Positions 11,702 through 42,056 of a stretch of DNA of 64,000 nt are shown piece after piece. Location: the NCBI GenBank assembly GCA_025617745.1, contig CM046869.1:7092244-7156243 (forward strand), in the 5' to 3' direction. Both the position numbers and the translations under genes were made by a program. A model generated the notes under the pieces. The model had not been told where the DNA came from, ran no database searches, and saw nothing but the letters and a program-made list of their open reading frames with translations. Source of the DNA: Heliocidaris erythrogramma (Eukaryota > Echinodermata > Echinoidea > Camarodonta > Echinometridae). The stretch's first letter is position 1. Every line of letters begins with the position of its first letter.

Positions 11702-12371
11702 GCGGGCCCATAAGTTCAAATTTCATATACTTATTAAGGTTTCTAAATGATTTACATCAGCACCCACTTTTGGGTAGATATATAGCAGAGTATAAAAGTC
11801 TGCATTATTATTGTTGTATTTATTTGATGAATTATATGCAAACTTATCTTAGTGGTCACCCCTTTACTGGATGTTTAAAAAAAAGGGAAACCCAGCTTTG
11901 AAAATTTCCTGTAAATGTACCATATATATAAGGGTATTTAATTTCATAGCATATGAAATAGTATGTATTTGCTTTTCTAGAGGTAACTTGTTTATGTTTC
12001 CACAGGTACAGGTTTTTTAGTTTAGGCTTATGCACAAACTTTTGAAGACAATGGTGTTCAGTGATGCATGACCCTGGAAACCTAAACAAGTTACCATTGG
12101 AAAGAATATGAATTACTCTTTCATATGGTATGGATTTCATTGTCAGTAGACATATAGTTCATTTACAGGAATTGTTCAATGTTGGGTTTCCTTTTTTTAA
12201 AATGCACACTATAAAGGCCATCTGTCTAATTGTTTATAGTAGTCATGCATAGTCTCTCCCCAGAGTCCCTCTGGGTAGAAATATGTGTTGTGGAAGTAGT
12301 CTAGTAATCCCTCTACAGTGATCACTTTTTAGTTTCCCTGGAATGGCCTTTATAGACAGGTTATTATGTGT

Positions 12372-12723
12372 GGTTACACGTCGTTTTTCCGAAGGTTCAT
12401 AATTCTGAAGGTTCATTTTTTTGAAGGTTCGTATTTCCGAAGGTTCGTTACCTCGACGGTTCGTAATTCCGAAAATGAAAAAGGGTTCATAATTCCGAAA
12501 ATGAAAAAGTGTTCATATTTCCGAAGGTTCATAATACCAAAAAGTTATGTAGGGCTCTACTGCATTTTCGGAATAACGAACCTTCGGAGTAATGCATCAA
12601 ATGTTTGGAATTATGAACCCTATTTCACTCTTGGAATTGTGAACCACCTGTTATGGGAAATTTGTGTTTTGGAATTATGAACCTTTGGAAAAACGAACCT
12701 TTGGAAAAACGAGTACCGTTACC
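12372..12723. mobile_element. Palindromic element built of GAACCTTCGGAATTA units
   Basis: The left half consists of seven or more direct copies of TTCCGAAGGTTCATAA-like units; the right half carries the same unit inverted. The outermost bases GGTTACACGTCGTTTTTCC pair with GGAAAAACGAGTACCGTTACC-type sequence at the right (shortened here). This looks like a foldback MITE whose arms are internally repetitive. Confidence 0.6.
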
Positions 12724-14891
12724 CCCTTACGTATTTGATAATGTAATAATGTAGATTATGTATTGATTTTGGGCTTTGCAGAATCTGCTTACCTGCAAAA
12801 TTCATCTATGAGTATTTGTTTTGATGAGGTAATGCAAGGTGCTGTACTTACCATGATTAATGTTTTTTGTTTTTTTCTGCCCAAAAGAAGAAATGATTCT
12901 TCAAAGATATATAATGCAAGGTTATGTTTATTTTGTTGAACTCATTCCACACTATGACATGTATGATTTAAAAGTTAACAGAAAATAAGTAATGTTACAT
13001 GTTGGTGCAAATCTTCTTTTGGAATCAGTAGAGAAGTAATAAAATTACAGTTCACTTATGATGTTTGTTAAAGATAAATCTTTTTATTAATGTTGTGGTA
13101 GGATAAATTGATTAGTGATAAATCACTGCTAAAATTTGATGTTTGTTAGAGATTAAGCAATTTTTCATGTTAATGCAAATGTTTTGTGATAAAATCACTA
13201 TTGAATTTCAAGTTTGTGGATAATTAAGCAATTTTATTTCATAGAGCAAATGTGTTTTGAAAAGTTCATAAAAGATAAAATCTGAGGCAAACTTTAAATT
13301 GTGTTATGTGTTAAATGTTTTGAACAAATTTAGTGCAAATATTGGTCCAATAGCTTAAATTGTTATCAAATCAACAAATAGTGTCAAAACTGTGCTCTTT
13401 GGAACAATATTCTTGAGATTTTTCATTGAGTAGTGATCCTTTCTTTGTGCTCAGATCCTGTTTGTCAAAGATCAGTTTAAATTCAAACAGTTCATCATTT
13501 CTTGACTCTTTTGGTCAAGCAATAGCTTGTAACTTATACTAGCTTGTTTGAAATTATGTCATGTTGACTAGAAATAGAGCTAAGAAGTGCAATCTTTTTC
13601 ACATTTAGTGAAGCAATAAAATACACTTTGCCAGTACTGTAACAAAAAAAAATTCTTTTTGTATGTATTGTATTGTGTGGTGAATGATCGGGGGGGGGGG
13701 GGGGGGGGGTGCGACAAATGTGAAAGCCCCTTTTCCTTTTTCCAAGTTCTTTTCCGTTTGCTTGTCCGCAAATGCTGGAATAGAAATGTGCACACAAAAA
13801 GCTGATGACCTTTTTTTAAATTGTTGCTTGTCAGACAATTTTAGATGTGTCACCCTCACGTTTGAAGAGAGATTTCCGCCCATGCACCACCCCCCCCCCC
13901 CTTTCAAAGAGCTAATGGCCCGTTCACACATACCATTCTAAACTCCATCAAAACAAACTACAGCAGCAATATAAAGAATTCTCATAAATGGCAAGAGGCA
14001 ACTTTGTAGGTGTGAAACGAAATGATTTGTACATACACCTATGTGATAGACTACAGATACATGTAGTATGTCACTTATTTCAATTTTTTTGAGGTTTGGG
14101 GGTAAGAAAGTAAATTCTGCAAGTTCACACATTACCTTCTTGGGGCCAATTCAGTTCTATTATTTATTCATCCAAATAAAATAAATCAGACATTTTACAT
14201 GGGATTTTTACAAGATAGTAATATCAAAACAATAACCTTTTGGGCCTAGAAGGTCCTACAAATTTGTGAAAATGGATGATGCTTCTTTACATCAGAAAAT
14301 ACAAGATATAGTACAAGGGCAATCACCTTTCCATAATTAATATCTTAAGTTTTGTTGTGTTTTTGTTTATTTCTTTATCGAAAAAAAAAGAAGAAAGGAA
14401 TGAGCAAAAGATAATTCAAGAATAATCACAATTCAGGTTCATAGAATTTGCATATAAATATATCAAAAAGATGTATAATTATATTCCTCTGTATCTTTTT
14501 TATTGGCAAAATAAATATATAGTAGAATACTTATAAAATCAGCATTTTTCTATCATTATTCCATATTTTTGTTTTTTTTTGTTTTTTTTAGTTAACTGAT
14601 ATTTTCGTCAAAAATATAGCTCAATCACTAATGTGCACTAATAATTTGTTATCATTGAGATTTTATATACCGGTACACTTTTGCACTGTACTGCCTGCAT
14701 GCGCATGCTGTAAACGTAATTTTGCACCGAATGCTCCAGATTGTTTGTTTATTTTAGATAGCGACAGCAGGGAACTTGTTCAGTCAGCAAACACTTTTAA
14801 CTGGAAAATATTACGGAAATGGACCATTCATTCTATTTGGAAAGATTCATATGATTGATTACATATATTTCTCCTCGAAAATCCAGCGAAA

Positions 14892-34040
<19,149 letters not shown>

Positions 34041-34084
34041 CGAAGGCTTCATGCTATTGCCACGGTGAGCGGAGTATCAAACTC

Positions 34085-34765
34085 TATAAAATGTGTAACA
34101 ACATGTAACAAAATGAGTTACGGATGTGGAACAACTGTGTACTAATGTGTACAACTGTGTGACAGTGTTTTAGAGTACCGGTATGTTAAAAAACATGTTA
34201 TGGGTGTGTCATAATATTGTTACATAATTGTACCATGCAAATAACATGTCGCAACATGTAATACCTGTATTGCAAATGTGTAGCAAACAGGTTTATAAAC
34301 ATGTAGCAAACCTGCAACAAGTTATTATTAACATGTCAAAATGCGTTACAGATGTGTCACAACCATGTTATGAATGTGTACCACTGAGTAAGTTACAAGG
34401 GTACTGGACACGGGAAGTAAAGATGTAACAACCATGTAACAAAGGTCTTACAGACATTTTGCGATGGTGTTGGAAATGTATTCCAAACAGGTTACATACA
34501 TATTACAGAATACAGCCACACAGCAAATGTGTACCAAGCATGTGGCAACATGCAATCAACATGTTACAGCTGTTGTAACTGTTACAAAAATGTTGAAAGC
34601 TGGCTCCAAACCCATATCAAACATGTAGTGCTTGTGTATCAAGCACGTAACAGCGTGGAGCAAATTTGTTTCAAATGCATAGCCACTGTGTTGTAAGTAT
34701 GTACCAAACCGGTTACAAATGTATTACAAACAGGTATCAAATAAGAAATAAGATTGTAACAAGAA
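34085..34765 (+). repeat. Degenerate ACATGTAACA/TGTGTTACA repeat
   Basis: For about 680 bp, variants of AACATGTAACAAA, AAATGTGTTACA and CAAACAGGTTACA recur every 12-35 nt, mostly in one orientation, with no fixed period. No long identical copies remain, so any array is old or kept diverged. Confidence 0.7.
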
Positions 34766-34974
34766 AAAAAATGTGTAATATTGAATCAATGTGCTTTTAC
34801 GTTCAGGCATTCGAGGGTGTTGGGGTTGCTTTTGAAGACTCCCCTGGCGATTTTTTTTCTTTGTTACCTAGCAGTAGGTTTCTAGTCGTTACAAAATGTG
34901 CTCTCCCAGTCAAAAGAGAGAGATGTGTGCTTACTGCTTTAATACCAAGGAGAAATGCCACTGTAGGGGTATGG

Positions 34975-35470
34975 TAGTGGTAATTAAAAAATAATAATAA
35001 TATTGAACAAATAAATAATGTTTCAACTGTGTTTTGAAAAGATCTACATTCTGAATAGATCGTAACTCAATAGGTAATGAATTCCATAGCAATGGCCCAG
35101 CGTGAGCAAAGGCCCTATACCCCCATGATTTCTTACATTGTGAGACTTTTAAAAGCCCCATATTTGAAGAACGTAACGACCTTGAAGGAATGTAACTGGT
35201 TAATAATGCCTGATTGTAAAGAGGAGCAGATGAATTAACAACATGAAATACAGAAAGTAACAACTTAAAAACAATACGTTTTTCAAGTGGTAACCAATTG
35301 AGAGATCTCAGTGTGGGAGTTATATGATCATATTTTCGTCCGAGTGTCACAATGCGTGCAGCAGAATTTTGTAATGATTGCAATTTCTTTAACAGAGTAT
35401 GAGGCAAATTATAAAGCAAAGCATTTCCAAAATCAAACCGTGAAATCGTATTTCAAAATTTTGCTCTATC
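34975..35470 (-). mobile_element. 5'-truncated CR1-like LINE, ORF2 C-terminus
   Basis: The minus-strand frame 35419-34931 reads LQNSAARIVT, SLNWLPLEKRIVFK, SYIPSRSLRSS and GYRAFAHAGPLLWNSLP, then FKTQLKHYLF. These are hallmarks of the C-terminal part of CR1/L2-type LINE ORF2, downstream of the reverse transcriptase. An AT-rich ATT-repeat tail on the minus strand marks the 3' end near 34980. The frame is intact here, so the copy is fairly young. Confidence 0.85.
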
Positions 35471-36300
35471 CCTGGAAATTGTTGATACCATAAAAAGTAC
35501 TGAATAGGGAGATGGGGGGGGGGGGGGGGGGGAGGTTTATAAAAGATGTAATCTTGACACAAAAAAAACATATTTTTACCCCAAAATGAAAACAGAGAAA
35601 TCTGTTGCATTTTGTATTTCATTGCATTGGTATGAAATATGAAAACGCAACAGTTTGTTTGCTGTGACTGTGCAGATCCATGAAATGTATAAACAGCTGT
35701 ATTTTACAAATAAGTCTTCTGGATACTATGCTGAGAAACAAATTTAAAGCAATGCATTGTGTGTGATACCCTAGCAAGGTCTATTTTTGTGGCATCCAAT
35801 TTGTTGTTCCAATTCCAAAGTAGCTAATAACATTATGGTCTATGAAGTACTTCTGCTTGTACAGTGTATTCAAGTCTCTATTAGTAGTCTGCTTTTGTAT
35901 TGATATGTATAGACATATATGTATCAAAATATAAAAAATGTATCTTTTTCTTGTATTTTTGCAGGTGTTGTACAAATGGCTATTTTTCTGTTCATTGGTG
36001 TCATGAACATTGTGTCCAAGCCTTCAATTCAGATGTGAGCTACATGTAGTATACTTGTGTATTTCATCTATCACTAGTGCTCTTAGATTTCAGGAAAAGA
36101 AATCATTACCTCTAACTTACCTCTGTTTCTAGTCTTCACCTTTTCATGAACTTAGTAGCTTTTCTAGTGTTGGAGATGAGAAAGAGCTAGAAAGCTAATT
36201 AAAAATTGCTTTGAATAAATATTATTGTAGGATGAATGATGTTCATAGTGATGTCCATGTATAAATTACGATAATTTTGATTGGATTATCGTGAACTCTG
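35471..36300. other. Unassigned DNA after ATAT1
   Basis: Contains a poly-G run (35514-35532) and AT-rich sequence. If the 3'UTR intron is real, the final ATAT1 exon starts at 35965; AATAAA-like AATAAAT at about 36216 could serve as a poly(A) signal. Confidence 0.35.
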
Positions 36301-36513
36301 AGGCCCGAATTCACAAAGGAGGTTTAAACCATGGGTTAGGTTTAAACCTCCGTAAGCGTACTAAACTAAGCGTAAATAAGCGCACACTGCCCATGCGCGC
36401 GCTCAAAGAAAATATATGATTGGATCGGATTCAGTGCGCACGTACGCTTAAAAGGCCCATGAAGGGGGTTTAAACCATGGTTTAAAGCAAACCTCCTTTG
36501 TGAATTCGGGCCT
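36301..36513. mobile_element. MITE with AGGCCCGAATTCACAAAG termini
   Basis: The first 25 nt (AGGCCCGAATTCACAAAGGA and onward) are exactly complementary to the last 25. GGTTTAAACCATGG is also repeated inverted inside. Length is 213 bp, and arm identity suggests recent activity. Confidence 0.8.
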
Positions 36514-36795
36514 GAATCATGTGATAAAGGAAATTTACGAATGGGAGAAAATTTCAATCTAGGTTGATGAGCTTAATGATATTAAGATTTACCAGTGTCT
36601 GAAAAATGGAGAGAAATTCAAAGAAGATAAGATTCATTTTCGATGTAAAACAAAGAAAACTCAAAAACTAAATAAGAGTTGATTCAGGAAAACAATAAAA
36701 CACCCAATACTTGTTGTTATTCAGTGGGCAATGTATTTTAAAAGGATACACTTGAAGTGCAAAATATATGAATCATAGGAATCGTAAGTGTAATT

Positions 36796-37020
36796 GTATC
36801 CCCGGCAGAATGTCGGAGGATACTTTGGATTCAGCAGCGTTCCGTTGCAGCTGCCCCCGCCGCCGCGTCACATTCTTGTGTGCGCTCTAGCGGTCACATT
36901 TCTTGACAGATTTCTTTCAAATTTTCTATAGAGATGCATGATACTCTAATTCACACACATTGGAGATTAGGGGAGGTTCTTTGTCCCTCCTTCGAATCAC
37001 TGCCATTGCCGGGGGATACA
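36796..37020. mobile_element. MITE with TGTATCCCCGGCA termini
   Basis: The left TGTATCCCCGGCAGAATG and right TGCCGGGGGATACA form the inverted ends. The GC-rich centre has CCCCCGCCGCCGCGTCAC. A probable relative ends near 27264 in ATAT1 intron 5. Confidence 0.55.
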
Positions 37021-39040
37021 TTCGCATTGTGCGGCAATGGACTTTGCTAGTTATAATTCTTATTCTCATGTATGTAGTAGTTGTGGTTGTTCAGTTTAAA
37101 CAAACAAAATGATTATATCAATTATTGAGGTAATCATATTAATTATAATCATATGTGTAACTGTAGTTTAGATATCTGAAGTCTGTTGACGAACTTAATC
37201 AGAATGTAAGATTCAGATCATCTTTTGAAATATGTACATGTAATTAGATTGTCGAATGAATTGTGTCACCATTTCTGTACTAATATTCTGATAGAAATGA
37301 TAAATCTGTCTCCATCTCATGAAATGTACCAAATTAATTAGGAACACACAGTATGATGTTTGAAGTGCTTCTGATGTTAAAGAATAGGTATTCTCTCAAA
37401 GTATTAGCATTTTTAAAGCTGAACTCTTGTAATTTTCTACACATTCTTACACAATGTTTATATCTGCCGACTCATGGAAAAGTATTGTATTCATTCATTA
37501 CAATTTACAGAAAGCCATAAAACAGTTTTAGAAATAAGATAAATTATTTATTAACCCTTGAATACTGCTGTTACACTTTGTACACTATGTAACACAGAGA
37601 TGTCTTCTGGGAATGGTGAAAATAATCTGAGCTTTCTCATTCCTGTTACATGTATGTCAGTTTGGAAGAACATCATAGTAGAAATGTCCCCTGAAAAGGA
37701 TTGCTCTTCAAATGCCCTCATATTCAAAATATGATGAAAAATAGCTACCAAACGTTCAAGCCATGTGTGTGTGTGCAGTCTCATATACCCATTTCTGTGT
37801 GCAGAACATGTGCTTTTCAGAGTGATTGGGTCAATTTTCTGATCATTTTCAGTGATGATTCCAAAGCCTCATAGTATACACCAATTCTTATGTAGACATG
37901 ATCAACCTTTCCTTCCCAATTGCTTTGAGACAGTTTCTTATACAATGTAATCACATGACCAGAACTCAACTTTACCTTTAAACTAGTCATTCTTAAGAAG
38001 GGATTCATATTTTTCCATCAAAATGTACTAAATTTGATACCTAAATGTATGTAATCCTAACAGTACATGAATATCTTTAAAATTATAAACTTTTACATGT
38101 ACATGTTGTTGTTGTTTTTGGTTTTTACGGCATGGTCATTCAAAATATGAATATTTAAGCCATCTCAGTTGCGTTGACAAAAAATAAGCCTTTTTATGAC
38201 GTAATTATATATTACTTTGTTTTTCTGTAGCAGACAAAGCCTTATATATTATGTTGTGAAGTTTTATGGTATCATCATTGACCTACAATAATAATGATGT
38301 ATGATATTTGTGTCTGATAAAGGTGTCAATTATACATGGCAATGTCGATTCTTCCCTTGAGTGATTTCTTATAGAGGTGTTATAAAAATTCTTTTCATAG
38401 ATGCAATGTAGGTCTAATATCTTAAAGTATACATGAATGTGTATAGGACTGATGACAATAGAGAGTCGATTTCATAAAAAGTCTTCTTTTTTAGTCAACA
38501 TAATTTTTCTTCAAGAACTGTATATCCCATCAGAATGGGTTGTGAGCTGCCTATTTTATTCAATGTAAAAAAAAAAAATTAATTTCATCGACTGTGATGA
38601 TCAAAGTAATAGTGTTGCTTTTTTTTTACTTGATATCTTTTCAGAGGTTTTATTTAGATATGCATGTTAAATTCAAAGACTTACAGGTCTGTGCTGCTTT
38701 GTGCATAAAACTATTTTCCTTTTCATGCAAATATCTTATAGTTTATTAAGTATATCTAAATCTAATATATATATTTGCAAGATGTAGAAAAACAAATGAA
38801 GGGTAAAAGGCATGTAGATTTCTTTACATAGTTATTGCCTTGAGTGTGCAATATATATTTTGACTGCTTTAATATGTAGTTCTTCTTGGTATAGACGATA
38901 TTTAGAAAGTATATTTTAATAGATTTATGTTTCCATTGCCGCTAATCCTGCTATGCATAGCGCAATTATGTTTTTATTTCATCACATCTGGGCCATTCCC
39001 TACAGGGTGTCCCGTACAACATGCGACATTTATCCATATA
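37021..39040. other. Intergenic, mostly unassigned
   Basis: Apart from dispersed repeat copy B at 37560-37990, I recognise only AT-rich DNA here. Confidence 0.5.
37560..37990 (-). repeat. Dispersed repeat, copy B (inverted relative to copy A)
   Basis: This is the reverse-complement counterpart of 4150-4470, sharing blocks such as TGAGCTTTCTCATTCC, CAGTTTGGAAGAA, ATGATCAACCTTTCC and CATGACCAGAACTCAA. It lacks the SINE tail that interrupts copy A. Confidence 0.6.
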
Positions 39041-39230
39041 CAGTCAAACCTGCTTTAGCGACCACCTGTATAGAAAGACCGCCTGTCTGTAAAGACCACA
39101 ATTTTTGTTTCCCCTGAAAAGTGTTTCCCATTGAAATGTGTATTAAACGAACCTGTACATAAAGACCACCTGCTCATAAAGACCACTTTTCTTGTCTCCC
39201 TTGAGTGGTCTTTATAGACAGGTTTCACTG
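39041..39230 (+). mobile_element. Pogo-like MITE, family 1 (copy 2)
   Basis: Begins CAGTCAAACCTGCTTTAG and ends CAGGTTTCACTG, with intact TA at both flanks (39039-39040, 39231-39232). It is a closer match to the inverted copy 3 than to copy 1. Confidence 0.85.
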
Positions 39231-39345
39231 TATTTCATGAATAAATGAAAAATCTCATATTATGACTATGTCTATAGGTGGTGATACCAGAAGGCTTCAT
39301 TATACAATGGTCATGTAAAAAAAAAATTCATTCTTGGATGAAATG

Positions 39346-39540
39346 CAGTGAAACCTGTCTATAAAGACCGCTCAAGGGAGACATGAAAGTGAAAGTGGTC
39401 TTTATGAGCAGGTGGTCTTTATGTACACATTCCTTTCATACATGTTTCAATGGGAATCACTTTTCAAGGGAAACAAAAATTGTGGTCTTTATAGACAGGT
39501 GGTCTTTCTACACAGGTGGTCACTAAAGCAGGTTTGACTC
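39346..39540 (-). mobile_element. Pogo-like MITE, family 1 (copy 3, inverted)
   Basis: Same element as 39041-39230 in the opposite orientation, so the pair could form a 190-bp stem with a 115-nt loop. Its right end abuts the 3' tail of the LINE at 39547. Confidence 0.85.
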
Positions 39541-39886
39541 TATGTGGATTGATTGATTGATTGATTAAAATTTAACGACACTATCAACACAATATGTCAT
39601 ATAAGTGTCTAAACATTAATGTATAAAGTTTCTTAAAGTACAATATTTGTTTAGTGTGTATGTATGTGATCAGTAGGTTTAATTACGAAATATATTGGGT
39701 AAAAGTAAGCTTAACTACTTTTCCGGGAAAAATTCCCTACTCTTTTCGAACAGAGAAGCAGGTTCTTTAACGTGCAAGTGGTGTGACTCTCCTTTACACG
39801 GGACCGACGGCTTAAAGTCTCCTCCGAAAGACTAAAAAATTGAATAAAATTTCCCAAAGGCATAGCTGTTGGAAAAAGTTCCTAAT

Positions 39887-42031
39887 CTAGAATCTAATAA
39901 ATAGGTTGATTTCTTTAAGAAAATCTATGATGCATAATCGTGGAATTTCGCTAAACAAGGTATTCAGATCAGGGACATTATAAAAATTGTTACGGATGTG
40001 AGCAAATTCAATGCATTCAATAAGAATATGTTTAACTGTAAGTGTACAGTCACATGATATACAATGTGGTGGGTCCTCTGCTGCAAGCAAATATGCATGA
40101 GTTAAGTGAGAGTGACCAATTCGAATACGGGTCAGCACAATATCTTCCCGCCGTTTGGTTAGCGTGATTGTATTATGATGTCCGATTTTTGATTGATGTT
40201 GGTAGAGTTTATTGCCAAGATTTAAATCCCATAATGCTTGCCATTTCGTTCTAATGTAGGTGTTATTCTTTGATTTGAGATCTGTATAAGGTATTTTTAT
40301 TTCTGTTACATCCATACTGAGGGCTTCTTTTGCTAACAAATCAGCTTTTTCATTTCCTTTAATACCTATATGGCTTGGTATCCAAACGAATACCACCCGT
40401 TTACATAGTACACCGAGTTTGTACATAAATTCTAGTAACTGTACAACATAGGGATGTTTAAGGTTTCTACATTGTAAAGCCATTAAACTAGATAGCGAAT
40501 CTGTAAAAATTACAAAACGTCTTCCATCAGTGTTTTCTATAATGTTTAAGGCCATCTTCAAAGCCAACAGTTCGGCAGTATATATGGAAGAACTGTCTGG
40601 TAGTCTCACTTGTTCGTTTATAGTGCCGCTAATGCAGGCTGATCCAACTTTATTTTGATCTTTTGATCCATCTGTATATATAGCATGACAATTCCTATAT
40701 TTATGTCTTATTTCTCCAAATTTATCAAGGTAGACCAAATCACTTGTAGAGCCCTTTTTGAATGCTGTTAATGTCAAGTCAATTACTGGATCACTGATCA
40801 CCCAAGGTGGAATATTAGGTGTCAGGAATGGGGAAATATTAGTTGTACCAATGATTTGCACTAGAGCTTCTTGAACACGTAAGCCAAAAGATTTCACAGA
40901 AGATGGTTTAAGGTTATAAAAACCGACATATCGCGGTCTAAAGGTATTTTCGTACGCCGGGTTTGAGGGGTTATTCTTTAATTTGATTGCATAGTTAAGA
41001 GATAGCTTTTCGTATCTCAAATGCAAAGGAGGTTCATTTGCCTCCACATACAAGCTTTCCATAGGCGAAGTACGAAAAGCTCCAGTACAAATCCTTAGTC
41101 CTTGATTCTGAATTGGTTTTAATTTTTCAAGATAGGACTTTCGAGCCGAGCTATAAACTGCACAGCCATAATCAAGTTTTGATCTGACTAAAGATCTATA
41201 AAGTCGTAGCAAGACAATACGATCAGCGCCCCAATCCATTTTAGATACAACCTTTAAAAGATTTAATGCTTTATGGCACTTTTGCCTCACATGATCAATA
41301 TGTGCCTTAAAATTGAGTTTGTTATCAAATATCAGACCAAGATATTTTGTTTGCTGGGTTACCGGGATGACAGAACCATTTATTTTAACTTCTGGGCCAG
41401 GATGTAAAGAACGTTTGTTGCAGAAGTGTACACATACAGTCTTAGTTTTTAAAAAGCGAAAACCGTTCTCATCTGCCCACTTTTCAATTCGATTTAGACA
41501 ATTTTGTAATATATTTTCTATAATCGGCATACTCTCCGAGGAGCAAGAAATACAAAAATCATCCACAAACAATGACCTGTCAAACCGGGGAGTGACAACA
41601 TCCACAATGCTGTTAATCTTCAACAAAAACAAAGTAACAGAAAGTATGCTACCTTGAGGGACACCCATTTCTTGATTGTGCAATTCTGAAAAACTTGATC
41701 CAAGGCGAACTCGAAATGTACGATTGGAAAGAAAATTCTTGATGAAAATAGGCAGTTTACCTCTCAAACCAATATTGTAAAGATCTCTCATAATACCATA
41801 TTTCCAAGTGGTATCATATGCCTTCTCCAGGTCAAAAAAGACAGACACCACATGGTGACCCCGAATAATGCCATCACGAATAAAAGTCTCTAGTCGAACG
41901 AGTTGATCAACAGTACTTCGATTTTGACGGAAACCACTCTGATATTTAGTAATCAATCCCTTTTTTTCTAAGAACCACACCAATCGAGCATTGATCATTC
42001 TCTCCATTGTCTTGCAAAGGCAGCTGGTCAA
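39887..42031 (-). CDS. LINE ORF2, second part: reverse transcriptase and RNase H
   Basis: This 714-codon frame starts inside the reverse transcriptase. Visible motifs are FDLEKAYDTTW (first catalytic Asp), GVPQGS, and FVDD with Asp157-Asp158, followed by the thumb-like GLIFDNKLNFKAHI. From about residue 450 an RNase H domain shows AIYTDGSKD (Asp454), YTAELLALK (Glu), IFTDSLSSL (Asp) and WIPSHIGIKGNEKAD (His, Asp), so the acidic residues are complete. A Cys/His cluster near the end (CISCDCTLTVKHILIEC) is typical of this group. The frame is fully open; only the upstream frameshift separates it from the endonuclease. The true start is upstream, and the M used here is internal. Confidence 0.92.
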   Translation of the reverse strand: MTSCLCKTMERMINARLVWFLEKKGLITKYQSGFRQNRSTVDQLVRLETFIRDGIIRGHHVVSVFFDLEKAYDTTWKYGIMRDLYNIGLRGKLPIFIKNFLSNRTFRVRLGSSFSELHNQEMGVPQGSILSVTLFLLKINSIVDVVTPRFDRSLFVDDFCISCSSESMPIIENILQNCLNRIEKWADENGFRFLKTKTVCVHFCNKRSLHPGPEVKINGSVIPVTQQTKYLGLIFDNKLNFKAHIDHVRQKCHKALNLLKVVSKMDWGADRIVLLRLYRSLVRSKLDYGCAVYSSARKSYLEKLKPIQNQGLRICTGAFRTSPMESLYVEANEPPLHLRYEKLSLNYAIKLKNNPSNPAYENTFRPRYVGFYNLKPSSVKSFGLRVQEALVQIIGTTNISPFLTPNIPPWVISDPVIDLTLTAFKKGSTSDLVYLDKFGEIRHKYRNCHAIYTDGSKDQNKVGSACISGTINEQVRLPDSSSIYTAELLALKMALNIIENTDGRRFVIFTDSLSSLMALQCRNLKHPYVVQLLEFMYKLGVLCKRVVFVWIPSHIGIKGNEKADLLAKEALSMDVTEIKIPYTDLKSKNNTYIRTKWQALWDLNLGNKLYQHQSKIGHHNTITLTKRREDIVLTRIRIGHSHLTHAYLLAAEDPPHCISCDCTLTVKHILIECIEFAHIRNNFYNVPDLNTLFSEIPRLCIIDFLKEINLFIRF

Positions 42032-42056
42032 GGAAATAGGTCTATAATTTGTTGGC

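Larger units (their letters stand above)
2695..14891. other. GNL1-ATAT1 intergenic region
   Basis: These 12 kb contain no convincing gene. Identified pieces are listed separately (4150-4470, 4255-4325, 4699-4776, 5000-5189, 5759-6305, 6348-7496, 7850-9505, 10146-10303, 11347-11701, 12372-12723). The remainder (about 2.9-4.1, 9.5-10.1, 10.3-11.3 and 12.7-14.9 kb) is AT-rich with poly-G/poly-C runs near 3110, 3665, 9740, 13690 and 13890, and I recognise nothing further in it. The ATAT1 promoter must lie at its right end, but I see no clear TATA box or initiator. Confidence 0.6.
34065..35964 (+). other. Possible 3'UTR intron of ATAT1
   Basis: The donor CACG/GTGAGC lies 24 nt after the stop codon. 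A strong acceptor, TTCTTGTATTTTTGCAG, lies at 35964. If used, the junction is closer to the stop than the usual 50-55 nt limit for nonsense-mediated decay, so the transcript would be stable. The supposed intron holds a degenerate repeat and a LINE fragment. This is inference from splice motifs only. Confidence 0.35.
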
